A stretch of 64,000 nucleotides of DNA, taken from Planctomycetaceae bacterium. GTDB lineage: Bacteria > Planctomycetota > Planctomycetia > Gemmatales > Gemmataceae. This document shows positions 46,640-55,081 of this stretch, piece after piece. How positions within the stretch are numbered: the stretch's first letter is position 1; every line of letters begins with the position of its first letter. Under the pieces are notes generated by a model, which was not told where the DNA came from, ran no database searches, and saw only the letters and a list, made by a program, of their open reading frames with translations. The translations under genes were made by a program, and so were the position numbers. The stretch is taken from positions 1-64,000 of the forward strand of contig PNLP01000004.1 in the NCBI GenBank assembly GCA_013823135.1. The letters are read 5' to 3'.

Positions 46640-47206
46640 ATGGATCGCCTCTACGTGCTTGCTAGTTTGGTTGGCTATCTGGCACTAGCAGGGTGCAACC
46701 GACCAACGCCCCCGACGGTTGTGATGGTAACACAGGAATTCATAGCCGAACCCACCTTAGCTTCGGGGAGACAGGTGTTCGATTCGATCAGTCAGCGGGG
46801 GGTCTCAGGCGAGCTTTCAGCACAATATCGATTTGCTTGTGAGTTCGATGGAACAGTTCTACGTCCCTCGACTTCAGTTAGCCTCAGGCTGGCTCTCGCT
46901 CCCATTTCGACCGATAAGCCAAACCCAGAAGCAGTGGCACTGTACGTTAGTCTTGAGTCTGAAACGCTACCACGTCGTGCTTTCCAGATTGATACAGCAA
47001 AGGTAAACACCAAAGAGGAGATCGTGATCGAGAAACGCGATGAAGTGATACTTGTGAATATTGCCAACATTTACAATACGGGACCCTCATCCAAACAAAC
47101 CATGCCCACCGGTCGACATAAAATCACAGTCAGTGTCAGACTTGATGGAAAAGAATCGAAGCCCCTCAAGGGAGTTTTTCATCTCGTCGTAATGGAACGT
47201 GGTTAG
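46640..47206 (+). CDS. Uncharacterised lipoprotein, AT-richer than neighbours
   Basis: A 188-residue predicted lipoprotein with signal peptide LYVLASLVGYLALAGC (lipobox LAGC near residue 18). The mature part is beta-rich (VSLRLALAPISTDKPNPEAV; HKITVSVRLDGKESKPLKGV) and shows no known motif. GGAG lies eight bases before ATG 46640. The codons are clearly AT-richer than in both neighbours, which suggests later arrival or relaxed selection. It lies between two GC-rich genes of the MoxR cluster; a functional tie is possible but unproven. Confidence 0.7.
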   Translation: MDRLYVLASLVGYLALAGCNRPTPPTVVMVTQEFIAEPTLASGRQVFDSISQRGVSGELSAQYRFACEFDGTVLRPSTSVSLRLALAPISTDKPNPEAVALYVSLESETLPRRAFQIDTAKVNTKEEIVIEKRDEVILVNIANIYNTGPSSKQTMPTGRHKITVSVRLDGKESKPLKGVFHLVVMERG

Positions 47207-47256
47207 ATGAATCAAACCCAGTCGCGACTTTTCAACTACAGTTCTGATGTACCCTG

Positions 47257-48015
47257 ATGAGCAATCCGCTTACTGAAACCGTGACGTTGAGTCAGGCGAA
47301 GGAACTCATCCGGTGCCTATCGCACGAACAAAGCGTGCTGTTGCTGTCGCCGCCGGGCGTCGGTAAGTCGGATGTCGTCCGGCAAGCAGCCGCCGATGCG
47401 GGGCTCGAATGCAAATCGCTCCTCGGCACGCAGATCGCGCCGGAAGACGTGTCCGGCGTGCCACGCATCATCGGAGAGCGGTCGGTGTTCTGCCCGCCGC
47501 GCGTGCTGCTCCCCGAGAACCCCCAGAAGTTCTGCCTGTTCCTCGACGAACTCCCCGCGTGCGCGCCAGATGTTCAGAAAGCGTTCTACTCACTGCTCCT
47601 CGAACGCCGAATTGGAGAGTACGCACTCCCCGAGGGAACGTGGGTTGTCGCGGCCGGTAATCGCGCCGAGGACAAGGCCCTTGTGCGAACCATATCGAGC
47701 GCACTCGTAAACCGCGTGCTGATACTGAACGTCCGAATCGACGTGACCGAATGGTTGGGGTGGGCACGAAAGAGCGGCGTTCGCGACGACATTCTCGAAT
47801 TCGTTGATCAGAACCCGGATGCGTTGCTGCGACCGGTGCCGGACAAGGCCGTGCCGTTCTCGACGCCGCGTGCGTGGGCATCGCTGTCGCGCGCGTTGGA
47901 TCTCGTCGGAGCGCGTGGAAGCCTTACGAAGGAACTCGTGCTGGCGCTGGCGGTCGGCCGCGTGAGTGATGACGACGCACGCCGGTTTGCAGCAGCATGG
48001 ATTGGAGTCAATTGA
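47257..48015 (+). CDS. MoxR-type AAA+ ATPase, short paralogue (MoxR1)
   Basis: A 252-residue AAA+ protein of the MoxR/AAA_5 type. Walker A is PPGVGKS (about 32-38). Walker B is CLFLDELPAC (about 88-97). Sensor 1 is VVAAGNRAEDKAL near 130, an arginine-finger candidate is SSALVNRVL near 150, and FSTPRAWASLSRAL near 205 fits the lid. It is about two-thirds alike by eye to MoxR2 at 49227, but stops about 100 residues earlier, losing the C-terminal helical domain. Its stop codon overlaps the antiporter start codon (TGATGG), so the two are translationally coupled. MoxR proteins act as ATP-driven chaperones for assembly of specific complexes. Confidence 0.9.
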   Translation: MSNPLTETVTLSQAKELIRCLSHEQSVLLLSPPGVGKSDVVRQAAADAGLECKSLLGTQIAPEDVSGVPRIIGERSVFCPPRVLLPENPQKFCLFLDELPACAPDVQKAFYSLLLERRIGEYALPEGTWVVAAGNRAEDKALVRTISSALVNRVLILNVRIDVTEWLGWARKSGVRDDILEFVDQNPDALLRPVPDKAVPFSTPRAWASLSRALDLVGARGSLTKELVLALAVGRVSDDDARRFAAAWIGVN

Positions 48016-49226
48016 TGGACGGGCACCAACATCCGATTCTGGTAATCGCACTGATCGCGGTTCTGGCGCCGCTCATCAGTGAATTGCCATTCCGCTTCCG
48101 GCTGCCGAGTGTGGTTCTGGAGATCGTTCTCGGCATTGTGGTTGGTCCACAGGTTCTCAACTTGGTTCGGGTGGAGGCGGTAGTCGATGCGCTGTGGACG
48201 GTGGGTCTGTGTTTCCTGTTCCTCATGGCCGGGATCGAGATCGACTTCAGCCGCCTTCGTGGCAGGCCGATTCAGTTGGCGACTGGTGGCTGGGTTCTGT
48301 CGTTGGCCCTGGGCATCGGTGGGGCACTTCTCCTGAACGTAGTCGGACTCATCGGGCCGCCGTTTCTGATCGCCGTGGCCCTGACGACCACCGCGATTGG
48401 TGCATTATTACCAATCCTCCGCGATACCGGTGAACTGCCCAGGAAGTTCGGTGTGCTGACGCTCGCGGCGGGTGCCGTGGGCGAATTCGGGCCGTTGCTA
48501 CTCTTGTCCCTGCTTCCCTTGTCTGTTGAACAAAGTGTCGAAAATAACGCGCTCATCGTGGTGGCATTCGCAGTTGTGGCGGTACTCGCAGCGGCAGCGA
48601 CGCTCCGTGTTCAGCCGCCGAGGTTTGTCGCGATGTTGAAGCGCCACATGTACAGGTCCAGCCAACTTCCCGTGCGTGTCGCGGTGTTGCTGATGGCAGC
48701 TCTCGTGGTCGTCGCGGCGGAGCTTGGGCTGGAACTGTTGATCGGTGCCTTCGCTGCGGGGTTGATCATCGGCATGGTCGCACGTGGCGAGGAATCCGAG
48801 CCGTTTCACCACAAACTCGACGGCCTCGGTTTCGGTTTCTTGATCCCCATCTTCTTCGTGGTCACGGGTGTCAAGTTTGACCTGAACGCACTGATCGGCA
48901 GCACGAAGAGCCTCCTCTGCGTGCCGCTGTTTCTGGGGCTTTTCCTGCTGGTTCGCGGTCTGCCCGTGCTCCTCTATCGACGGGAACTGGGAGGCCGCGA
49001 TCGACTCGCCCTGGCGTTCTATTCCGCGAGCGCGCTGCCAGTTGTAGTCGCCATCACGCAGGTCGGTGTCGAAACAAAGCAGATCGAACCCGGCATCGCC
49101 GCAGCACTTGTTGGTGCCGGGATGATCTCGCTCTTGCTGTTTCCACAAATCGCGATGACGCTGCGAGCCCACTCGCACGTGGGAGAAGAAATCGTACCTG
49201 ATGCGCAACACGACCCGACTCCGTAA
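48015..49226 (+). CDS. CPA2-family cation:proton antiporter
   Basis: A 403-residue polytopic protein of the monovalent cation:proton antiporter-2 family (KefB/Nha-type). Family signatures: VLEIVLGIVVGPQVLNLVRV near 33-52, FLFLMAGIEIDFSRLRGRPI near 71, IGAFAAGLIIGMVARGEESE near 252, and FFVVTGVKFDLNALIGSTKS near 285. It has about twelve membrane helices and a short soluble tail. No TrkA-N/RCK regulatory domain is fused. The start codon overlaps the MoxR1 stop codon, and its stop codon is directly followed by the MoxR2 start codon. Ion selectivity (Na+ or K+) cannot be read from the sequence. Confidence 0.93.
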   Translation: MDGHQHPILVIALIAVLAPLISELPFRFRLPSVVLEIVLGIVVGPQVLNLVRVEAVVDALWTVGLCFLFLMAGIEIDFSRLRGRPIQLATGGWVLSLALGIGGALLLNVVGLIGPPFLIAVALTTTAIGALLPILRDTGELPRKFGVLTLAAGAVGEFGPLLLLSLLPLSVEQSVENNALIVVAFAVVAVLAAAATLRVQPPRFVAMLKRHMYRSSQLPVRVAVLLMAALVVVAAELGLELLIGAFAAGLIIGMVARGEESEPFHHKLDGLGFGFLIPIFFVVTGVKFDLNALIGSTKSLLCVPLFLGLFLLVRGLPVLLYRRELGGRDRLALAFYSASALPVVVAITQVGVETKQIEPGIAAALVGAGMISLLLFPQIAMTLRAHSHVGEEIVPDAQHDPTP

Positions 49227-50285
49227 ATGCATTCGAAGGCGCACCCAACACTGGCAGTCACGCTCTCCCAGGCGAAGGAACTGGTCCGGTGCCTCGCGGA
49301 CTCCGAAAGCCTGCTGCTGCTGTCGCCCCCAGGCGTTGGAAAGTCCGCGGCCATCGAACAGGCCGCGCGTGAAGCTGGGTTAGAAGTCCGCTCACTGCTC
49401 GGAACGCAGATCGCCCCCGAAGACGTTTCCGGCGTTCCGAAGATCACCAACGATCGCGCCGTGTTCTGCCCGCCACGATTGCTCCTCCCCGAAGACGACA
49501 AGCCATTCTGCCTGTTCCTCGATGAACTCCCTGCCGCGCCGCCCGAGGTTCAGAAGGCGTTCTACTCGCTCTTGCTCGAACGCCGCGTCGGGGAATATCG
49601 CCTGCCTCGCGGAACCTGGGTCGTCGCGGCCGGCAACCGCAGCGAAGACCGCGCCCTCGTGCGAACGCTGTCGAGCGCACTCGTGAATCGCGTATTCGTG
49701 GTTCCGATTCGCGTTGATGCGGCCGAGTGGTTTGCCTGGGCCGAGCGAACCGGCATCCGCTCCGAGATTCGCGGCTTCGTGCGATTCGTTCCCACCGCAC
49801 TGCAGCGACCCGTTCCCCCTGACCCGGTGCCGTTCTCCACGCCGCGATCGTGGGCACTCCTCTCCCGCGACCTCGACCTGGCCGAAGGTGGCGGCCGACT
49901 CACGAACGAGGAACGGCGGGCGCTCGCGTTCGGCCGCGTGACGCCGCACGATGCTGGGCTGTTCTGCGCGTTGTGCGAGGAAGGGCTTGGCGACTTGCGA
50001 CCGGTCCCCGAATACTTCGACGACCCGACCCGCTTGCCGAAGAACGAAACCGCGATGTGGTTCCTCATCTCGCGGACCCGAAACGCGATCGCGGCAGGCG
50101 AGTTGGTCGGCACACCCGCCGAGAAAGCGAATGGCTTCCTGCTCGCGGTCGGCGAGGAGTACCGTTTCGCGCTGATCCTTGATCTTGTCGAGAAGTGGGC
50201 AGACCTCGGGGTCAGCGAGTTGATGCTGCGAACGCTGAAATCCGTGACGGGGTTACCCGAAATTGCACCGGCAAAGACAAGTTGA
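49227..50285 (+). CDS. MoxR-type AAA+ ATPase, full-length paralogue (MoxR2)
   Basis: A 352-residue AAA+ protein with the same order as MoxR1: PPGVGKS (about 34-40), CLFLDELPAAPPEVQKAFYS (about 90-110), VVAAGNRSEDRAL near 130, SSALVNRVF near 150. It keeps a C-terminal region of about 100 residues (LFCALCEEGLGDLRPVPEYF; ETAMWFLISRTRNAIAAGEL) that MoxR1 lacks. ATG is the first codon after the antiporter TAA, leaving no room for an independent ribosome-binding site outside the antiporter gene. With MoxR1 it brackets the antiporter. It may form mixed rings with MoxR1; this is inference. Confidence 0.9.
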   Translation: MHSKAHPTLAVTLSQAKELVRCLADSESLLLLSPPGVGKSAAIEQAAREAGLEVRSLLGTQIAPEDVSGVPKITNDRAVFCPPRLLLPEDDKPFCLFLDELPAAPPEVQKAFYSLLLERRVGEYRLPRGTWVVAAGNRSEDRALVRTLSSALVNRVFVVPIRVDAAEWFAWAERTGIRSEIRGFVRFVPTALQRPVPPDPVPFSTPRSWALLSRDLDLAEGGGRLTNEERRALAFGRVTPHDAGLFCALCEEGLGDLRPVPEYFDDPTRLPKNETAMWFLISRTRNAIAAGELVGTPAEKANGFLLAVGEEYRFALILDLVEKWADLGVSELMLRTLKSVTGLPEIAPAKTS

Positions 50286-50356
50286 GTCAACTCCTGCGTT
50301 TGGGAGTATAATCTGATCGTTTGGGGAATCTCCGCCGACACCACAGGAGGCCCGGG

Positions 50357-51511
50357 ATGTTGCGGAATCGCGTTCTGCCCGCCGCGTTCAAACTTGCGAT
50401 CGTCACGAGCGTTCTTGGCTCATGCGTTGCCCTTGCTGCGCCCCCTGCCGAACTGCCCTTGCTTCCCCCACCCGGGAAGGCACCTGCACCGGCGAAGGCT
50501 CCCGCACCTGCGAAGGCTCCCGCACCCGCGGCACCCGTCGTCGTGAACCGCATCTCGCTCGAACTCACTGTCCCCGTGGCGGAACTCCGGAAGCAGATGC
50601 TCCGGACGATGGTTCAGAAGCTCGACCCAAAGGCCGACCCCAAGGTCGATCCCATGTTGCCGATTGTGGTGAAGACCAACGAACCCGCCCTCGCGCCACC
50701 GCCCGAGATCAAGCAAGCCGACGCGAAGATCCCCGCTGCACCCGAAGCGCTCAGGCCGCTGCCTCCACCCCTGCCCGAGGTGCGCGAGATTCCCGAGCGG
50801 CCACGGTTGCTGATACCGCGACCACCGGGCGCTCGCCCGATTCTCGACCGGCTAGCGGAACGCCCCCTCGTCGTGGGTGTGGTCGATCGCATCAACGAAA
50901 CGGCCGACATGACGTACTGGATCGAGGTGCGTTCCCTGGAAATGACAATCATAGGCAACACCTTCACGTGCGACGTGGGGGCCGGGTTCCACAGCGAAGG
51001 CAAAGCACCGGGGAACGCACGCGATGCCACCTTCAAGCTCCGGGTGACGAAGGATTTGGTCTGGAACGACGCGGGGAAGCTCGAACTCAAGGACGGCTCC
51101 AGCAAGCTGTGGATCGACCCCAACGCTCCGCTGGTCGGCTTCCCAGCGCTGGACATCAACCGCGTCCTGCAACTGAACGCCTTGCTGCAACTGGTGAGTG
51201 GCGTTCTGGACCGCGAACTGATGAAGCGGTTGCCCGGCGACAACCTCCCGGATCTCGCCACCATCGCCCCTCAACTGAAGGAGCGGGTTCCGTTCCTGGC
51301 CGTCGAGGAGATCACCGCCTACCCGCTTCGCGGCGACGGGAAAGATATCACCATCGCCCTCGTGATCGGTTTTGTGCCCGCCAACAAGAAGGTCGGAGAC
51401 GAGGTGAAGATCGCTGCCAAACCCGGCCCAGCTCCAGAGCCGACGATGCGAGGCAAGATCGTCTTCGACAAGGACGGCAAACCCGACGTGAAGTTCGACC
51501 CCGCTCGATAA
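50357..51511 (+). CDS. Exported Ala/Pro-rich protein of unknown function
   Basis: A 384-residue protein. The signal peptide (AAFKLAIVTSVLGSCVALAA) is followed by a Pro/Ala/Lys repeat (PGKAPAPAKAPAPAKAPAPA), then a proline-rich spacer to about 180. The C-terminal half is a mixed alpha/beta domain without a recognised family (VEVRSLEMTIIGNTFTCDVG; FKLRVTKDLVWNDAGKLELK). AGGAGG precedes ATG 50357 perfectly. It lies 71 bases after MoxR2 and may be the last gene of that unit. The proline-rich linker suggests it spans peptidoglycan or the surface layer. Confidence 0.75.
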   Translation: MLRNRVLPAAFKLAIVTSVLGSCVALAAPPAELPLLPPPGKAPAPAKAPAPAKAPAPAAPVVVNRISLELTVPVAELRKQMLRTMVQKLDPKADPKVDPMLPIVVKTNEPALAPPPEIKQADAKIPAAPEALRPLPPPLPEVREIPERPRLLIPRPPGARPILDRLAERPLVVGVVDRINETADMTYWIEVRSLEMTIIGNTFTCDVGAGFHSEGKAPGNARDATFKLRVTKDLVWNDAGKLELKDGSSKLWIDPNAPLVGFPALDINRVLQLNALLQLVSGVLDRELMKRLPGDNLPDLATIAPQLKERVPFLAVEEITAYPLRGDGKDITIALVIGFVPANKKVGDEVKIAAKPGPAPEPTMRGKIVFDKDGKPDVKFDPAR

Positions 51512-51547
51512 ACTGGTTCTCCGCCATTCTTGTGGATTGTTGATTTA

Positions 51548-51601
51548 GGTGGGGCAGGCATTCTTGCCTGCCATGTTCAGCCTGGGCAGGCCTGCCCCAC
51601 C
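51548..51601. repeat. Nested inverted repeat of the GGGGCAGGC type
   Basis: Outer arms GGTGGGGCAGGC (51548-51559) and GCCTGCCCCACC (51590-51601) are exact inverted repeats, and the first arm can also pair with the inner GCCTGCC at 51565-51571. It lies in the 219-base gap between the exported Ala/Pro-rich gene and panC. Similar GGGGCAGGC palindromes are dispersed repeats in several bacterial genomes, so this may be a copy of a REP-like family. It could also end the upstream transcript. Confidence 0.75.
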
Positions 51602-51730
51602 AAACCACATCATTGCCAAACAATGGTGGAGAGCCGATAAGCTGAACGCGAGTGGTCGTCTGTGCTGGCGTGGTCAGAATCGGAACTGACTCCGCCAGCA
51701 CTCGGTTTTTGTGTGCCTCAGGATGTCGTC

Positions 51731-52585
51731 ATGCTCGCCCCCGTTGTCACCACCATCGCCGAGGTCCGCGCCGCCGTCGCTGCCGCGCGAGAGGCTGGCA
51801 AGACCGTCGGATTCGTCCCCACGATGGGGGCACTGCATTCCGGGCACGCCTCCCTGGTGCGTGCGGCAGCGGCCACTTCCACTTTCGTGGTCGTTTCGGT
51901 CTTCGTGAACCCAACGCAATTCGGACCAAAAGAAGACTTCGCCAAATACCCACGCACCCTGGATGCCGATCAATCGTTGTGCAGCGACGCGGGCGCACAC
52001 CTGATCTTCGCGCCCCCGGCATCGGAGATGTACCCGGAACAGTCGGTGACCTTCGTCGAGGTGAAGGAACTCGACGCGGAACTCGATGGCCCCACGCGAC
52101 CGGGCCACTTCCGTGGGGTCTGCACCGTGGTCCTCAAACTGTTCAACATCGTGCTCCCCGACGTGGCCCATTTTGGGGCGAAGGACTGGCAACAAGCGCG
52201 GATCGTGCGGCAGATGGTTCGCGACCTGAACGTGCCTGTGGAAGTGCGAGTCGAGCCGACCGTGCGGGAGGCCGACGGCTTGGCAATGAGTTCACGCAAC
52301 CGCTACCTCTCGCCCGCCGAGCGAGCCACGGCACCTGCGATATACAAGGCTCTTCAGGCGGCGAAGGCCAGGGTGCTGGCGGGTGAAATCGACGCGGCCC
52401 GTGTGGAATCGGCGCTGTATGCCGAGCTGACCGCGATCCCTGGCGCGAGGGTGGATTACGCCCGCGTTCTCGATGCCAACACACTCCAGCCGATCCAGCG
52501 CCTTGACCGATCCGCCGTTGCCGCCGTTGCGGTGTTCCTGGGAACGACGCGACTAATTGATAACGTGTTGATTGGAGAGGGTTGA
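51731..52585 (+). CDS. panC: Pantothenate synthetase
   Basis: A 284-residue enzyme that joins pantoate and beta-alanine with ATP in vitamin B5 and CoA synthesis. Signatures: VGFVPTMGALHSGHASLVRA (residues about 27-46, the HIGH-like ATP site), SVFVNPTQFGPKEDFAKYPR near 58-77, FGAKDWQQARIVRQMVRDL near 142-160, and MSSRNRYLSPAERA near 180 (the KMSKS-like site). ATG at 51731 gives the normal start; the upstream ATG at 51662 would add 23 poorly conserved residues. Length is typical. The next gene, mgtE, starts 45 bases later. Confidence 0.96.
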   Translation: MLAPVVTTIAEVRAAVAAAREAGKTVGFVPTMGALHSGHASLVRAAAATSTFVVVSVFVNPTQFGPKEDFAKYPRTLDADQSLCSDAGAHLIFAPPASEMYPEQSVTFVEVKELDAELDGPTRPGHFRGVCTVVLKLFNIVLPDVAHFGAKDWQQARIVRQMVRDLNVPVEVRVEPTVREADGLAMSSRNRYLSPAERATAPAIYKALQAAKARVLAGEIDAARVESALYAELTAIPGARVDYARVLDANTLQPIQRLDRSAVAAVAVFLGTTRLIDNVLIGEG

Positions 52586-52630
52586 TCGTCTTCAACGAGC
52601 AACGACTCACACCCAACTGCCAACGAAGCA

Positions 52631-54037
52631 ATGCCGCACCCGCTGTTCACACCTGAAATTAAACTGATGCTCGCGGAGGTGAACTCTGCGGGTCTGCGGG
52701 AATTCTGCGAGTCTTTGCACCCAGCAACCGTGGCCGAGGCGCTTGAAGAAGACTTCACACCTGAGCAACTGTGGGAGGTTCTGAGCCAGGCGAACATCCG
52801 TACGCAGGCGTCGATCTTCGAGTACCTGCCCCCAGCAATGCAGGTCGAGATGGCCGAGAAGGCGCGTCCCCAGATGGGGCAACTCCTCACCAAGATGTCG
52901 CACGACGACCGTGTTGACCTGCTGAAGCGGCTGCCGGGTCGGGTCGCCGAGTCGGTGATGCGACTGGTGGACGAGGCCGACCGAAAAGACATCGCGACGC
53001 TGTTCAACTACGGGGAAAACACGGTCGGCGCTCTCATGACCACCGACTACGCCTGGCTCCCCGCCACGGCGACGGCGGCTGAGGCCATCGACCAACTCCG
53101 TGCACAGGCACCCGACAAGGAAACCATCTATTACGTCTACGTCGTCGACGACGCCGCACGCCGTGTGGACGGGAGCCTCGCTCCGCGACGCCTCCTGGGG
53201 GTGATCACACTCCGCGACCTGATCCTTGCACCCCGGCACGCACTGGTTCGGGACTTGATGGAAACGGACATCGCTACGCTGCGATACGACCAGGAACAGC
53301 AGGCCGTGGCACAACTCTTCGCCCGGTACGACTTCATCGCGGCCCCCGTGGTGGACGACAATTTTGGGTTGCTCGGGATCGTGACCCACGACGACGTGCT
53401 CGACCTCGTTCAGCGTGAAGCGACCGAGAACTTACAGCGACAGGCTGGCGTCGGTCCGATCGAGGGAGCCTACCTGGACGCGAATTTCTGGACGGTCTGG
53501 TGGAATCGTGGGAAGTGGCTCGCGTTCCTGTTTGTGCTCCAGATGTTCACGATCAACGTGATGACGCACTTCGAGTCCGACCTGGAGCGGGTGACCTTCC
53601 TGATGGTGTTCGTGCCGCTCTGCTTGTCGGTCGGCGGGAACGCCGGGTCGCAGGCCGCGACGCTCGTAATCCGGGCGCTTGCACTGGAAGAAATCCGCGC
53701 CCGAGACTGGTTGCGGGTCTTCCGGCGCGAACTGTTGATGGCAGCAGCCCTCGCCGCTGGCCTCGGCTTGCTCTCAATCGTCCGCACGTACTTTTTCACG
53801 CCTGAGAGCGTGCTCGTGAAACTCCCGCCAGGGTTCTTCTGGAACTTGAACTGGGCCATCACTCTTGCCGTGATGGGGATCTGTCTTTGCGGGGCCGTGA
53901 TCGGGGCCATGCTTCCGCTAGGGATCAAATCGCTTGGCTGGGACCCAGCCCTCATGTCGACTCCGTTCATCGCCACCCTCTCGGATGTGCTGGGTATAGT
54001 CATCTTCTTCAACTTCGTCGCACTGTTCTTCTTGTGA
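52631..54037 (+). CDS. mgtE: MgtE-type magnesium transporter
   Basis: A 468-residue protein. The N-terminal helical MgtE_N domain (LREFCESLHPATVAEALEED; KMSHDDRVDLLKRLPGRVAE) is followed by two CBS domains that sense Mg2+ (YGENTVGALMTTDYAWLPAT; LMETDIATLRYDQEQQAVAQ). A C-terminal channel of five membrane helices contains the conserved VGGNAGSQAATLVIRALAL. It takes up Mg2+ across the inner membrane, with the cytosolic domains closing the pore when Mg2+ is plentiful. No Mg-sensing riboswitch is visible in the 45-base gap upstream. Length is normal. Confidence 0.95.
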   Translation: MPHPLFTPEIKLMLAEVNSAGLREFCESLHPATVAEALEEDFTPEQLWEVLSQANIRTQASIFEYLPPAMQVEMAEKARPQMGQLLTKMSHDDRVDLLKRLPGRVAESVMRLVDEADRKDIATLFNYGENTVGALMTTDYAWLPATATAAEAIDQLRAQAPDKETIYYVYVVDDAARRVDGSLAPRRLLGVITLRDLILAPRHALVRDLMETDIATLRYDQEQQAVAQLFARYDFIAAPVVDDNFGLLGIVTHDDVLDLVQREATENLQRQAGVGPIEGAYLDANFWTVWWNRGKWLAFLFVLQMFTINVMTHFESDLERVTFLMVFVPLCLSVGGNAGSQAATLVIRALALEEIRARDWLRVFRRELLMAAALAAGLGLLSIVRTYFFTPESVLVKLPPGFFWNLNWAITLAVMGICLCGAVIGAMLPLGIKSLGWDPALMSTPFIATLSDVLGIVIFFNFVALFFL

Positions 54038-54134
54038 TCTCTGCTGCACGTTTTGAGCGAGAATCCAATCTCCCCCGTCCAGTATCGAATACCATGTTGG
54101 TGCGGTGCGCAACCGCGCCGGAGGGGTATTCAAC

Positions 54135-55004
54135 ATGTTTCGTTCGCTCAAACTCGGGAAGGTATTCGGCATCGAGCTGTTCGTTCACGGGACGTTCTGG
54201 CTGCTGCCGTTGTTCGTATTGTTCAGCGGAATGGCCGATGGCGACGGGCTCGCGGCAGTCGGTACTGATGTCGCACTCGTGTTTGCAATCTTTGCCTGCG
54301 TGGCGCTGCACGAGCTCGGCCACGCCCTCGCGGCACGGGCTTACGGCATCGGCACCCGCGACATCACGCTGTATCCGCTCGGTGGCATTGCATCACTGGA
54401 GCGAATGCCAGAAAACCCAGGGCGTGAAATCGCCATCGCACTCGCCGGGCCTGCGGTGAATGTCGTCATCGCGGGAGCGTTGTTTTCCGGCTTCGTCGGG
54501 GCAGCGTTCCTGACCACATGGACCCCTTCCGAGCAAATCAGTGGGTTCGATTTGTTCTTTTCTCGCGTGATGTTGGCCAACATCGTCCTCGCCGCGTTCA
54601 ATCTGTTGCCGTGTTTTCCGATGGATGGGGGGCGGGTGCTACGGGCCTTACTTGCGACACAACTTAACCGCGTACGAGCCACGGAAATCGCTGTCAGTGT
54701 TGGCTCGGTGGTGGCACTCGGCTTTATCGCGGTTGGATTGTATGCGTCGCACTTCGGTCTTATTCTAGTGGCCGTGATGGTCTGGTTGCTGGGTCAGGCG
54801 GAACTCGCCTCGGTGCGAATGCGAGCCCGCGCTCGGGCCATGCGGGATCGAATGAGTGAGTGGAGCGAAGAACCAACCGGTACCCCATCAACGCCTGTGA
54901 GTCCTGGCTTTACGGGGTTGGCCTGGGATGATGCCCGCCGCGTGTGGGTGCAGTATGACAGCGGTCGGGCGGTGCGTGTGATTGATTCCTCATCACCGTC
55001 ATAA
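54135..55004 (+). CDS. M50 site-2 protease family membrane metalloprotease
   Basis: A 289-residue polytopic zinc protease. The active site HELGHALAARAYG starts at His59 in the second membrane region, and NLLPCFPMDGGRVLRALLAT near 155-175 supplies the third metal ligand (Asp). The first helix is FVHGTFWLLPLFVLFSGMAD. The fold is that of the SpoIVFB/S2P subgroup without a PDZ domain; a soluble C-terminal tail of about 55 residues holds no CBS domain. Such proteases cut membrane-bound regulators inside the bilayer. GGAGGGG precedes ATG 54135. No obvious substrate lies next to it, though the sigma-coupled one-TM protein at 15878 is of the right type. Confidence 0.92.
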   Translation: MFRSLKLGKVFGIELFVHGTFWLLPLFVLFSGMADGDGLAAVGTDVALVFAIFACVALHELGHALAARAYGIGTRDITLYPLGGIASLERMPENPGREIAIALAGPAVNVVIAGALFSGFVGAAFLTTWTPSEQISGFDLFFSRVMLANIVLAAFNLLPCFPMDGGRVLRALLATQLNRVRATEIAVSVGSVVALGFIAVGLYASHFGLILVAVMVWLLGQAELASVRMRARARAMRDRMSEWSEEPTGTPSTPVSPGFTGLAWDDARRVWVQYDSGRAVRVIDSSSPS

Positions 55005-55081
55005 AGTCGAGACGTCCAGAGTCGTAACGTCGAATGCTTGAGTTTCAGACTTTACGACTTTCGACCTGAGGACTTGACGAC
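55005..55081. repeat. Imperfect inverted repeat between convergent genes
   Basis: This 77-base gap is built of repeated GTCG/GACT words. The first half resembles the reverse complement of the second (TTTACGACTTTCGACC pairs in part with the GTCGTAACGTCGAA region). It could fold into a long imperfect hairpin and act as a shared terminator for the protease gene and the 1312-residue gene. Confidence 0.45.

Noticed and set aside
52586-52630. Magnesium riboswitch upstream of mgtE
   Set aside because: Only 45 bases separate panC and mgtE, too little for an M-box, and no matching structure is visible.
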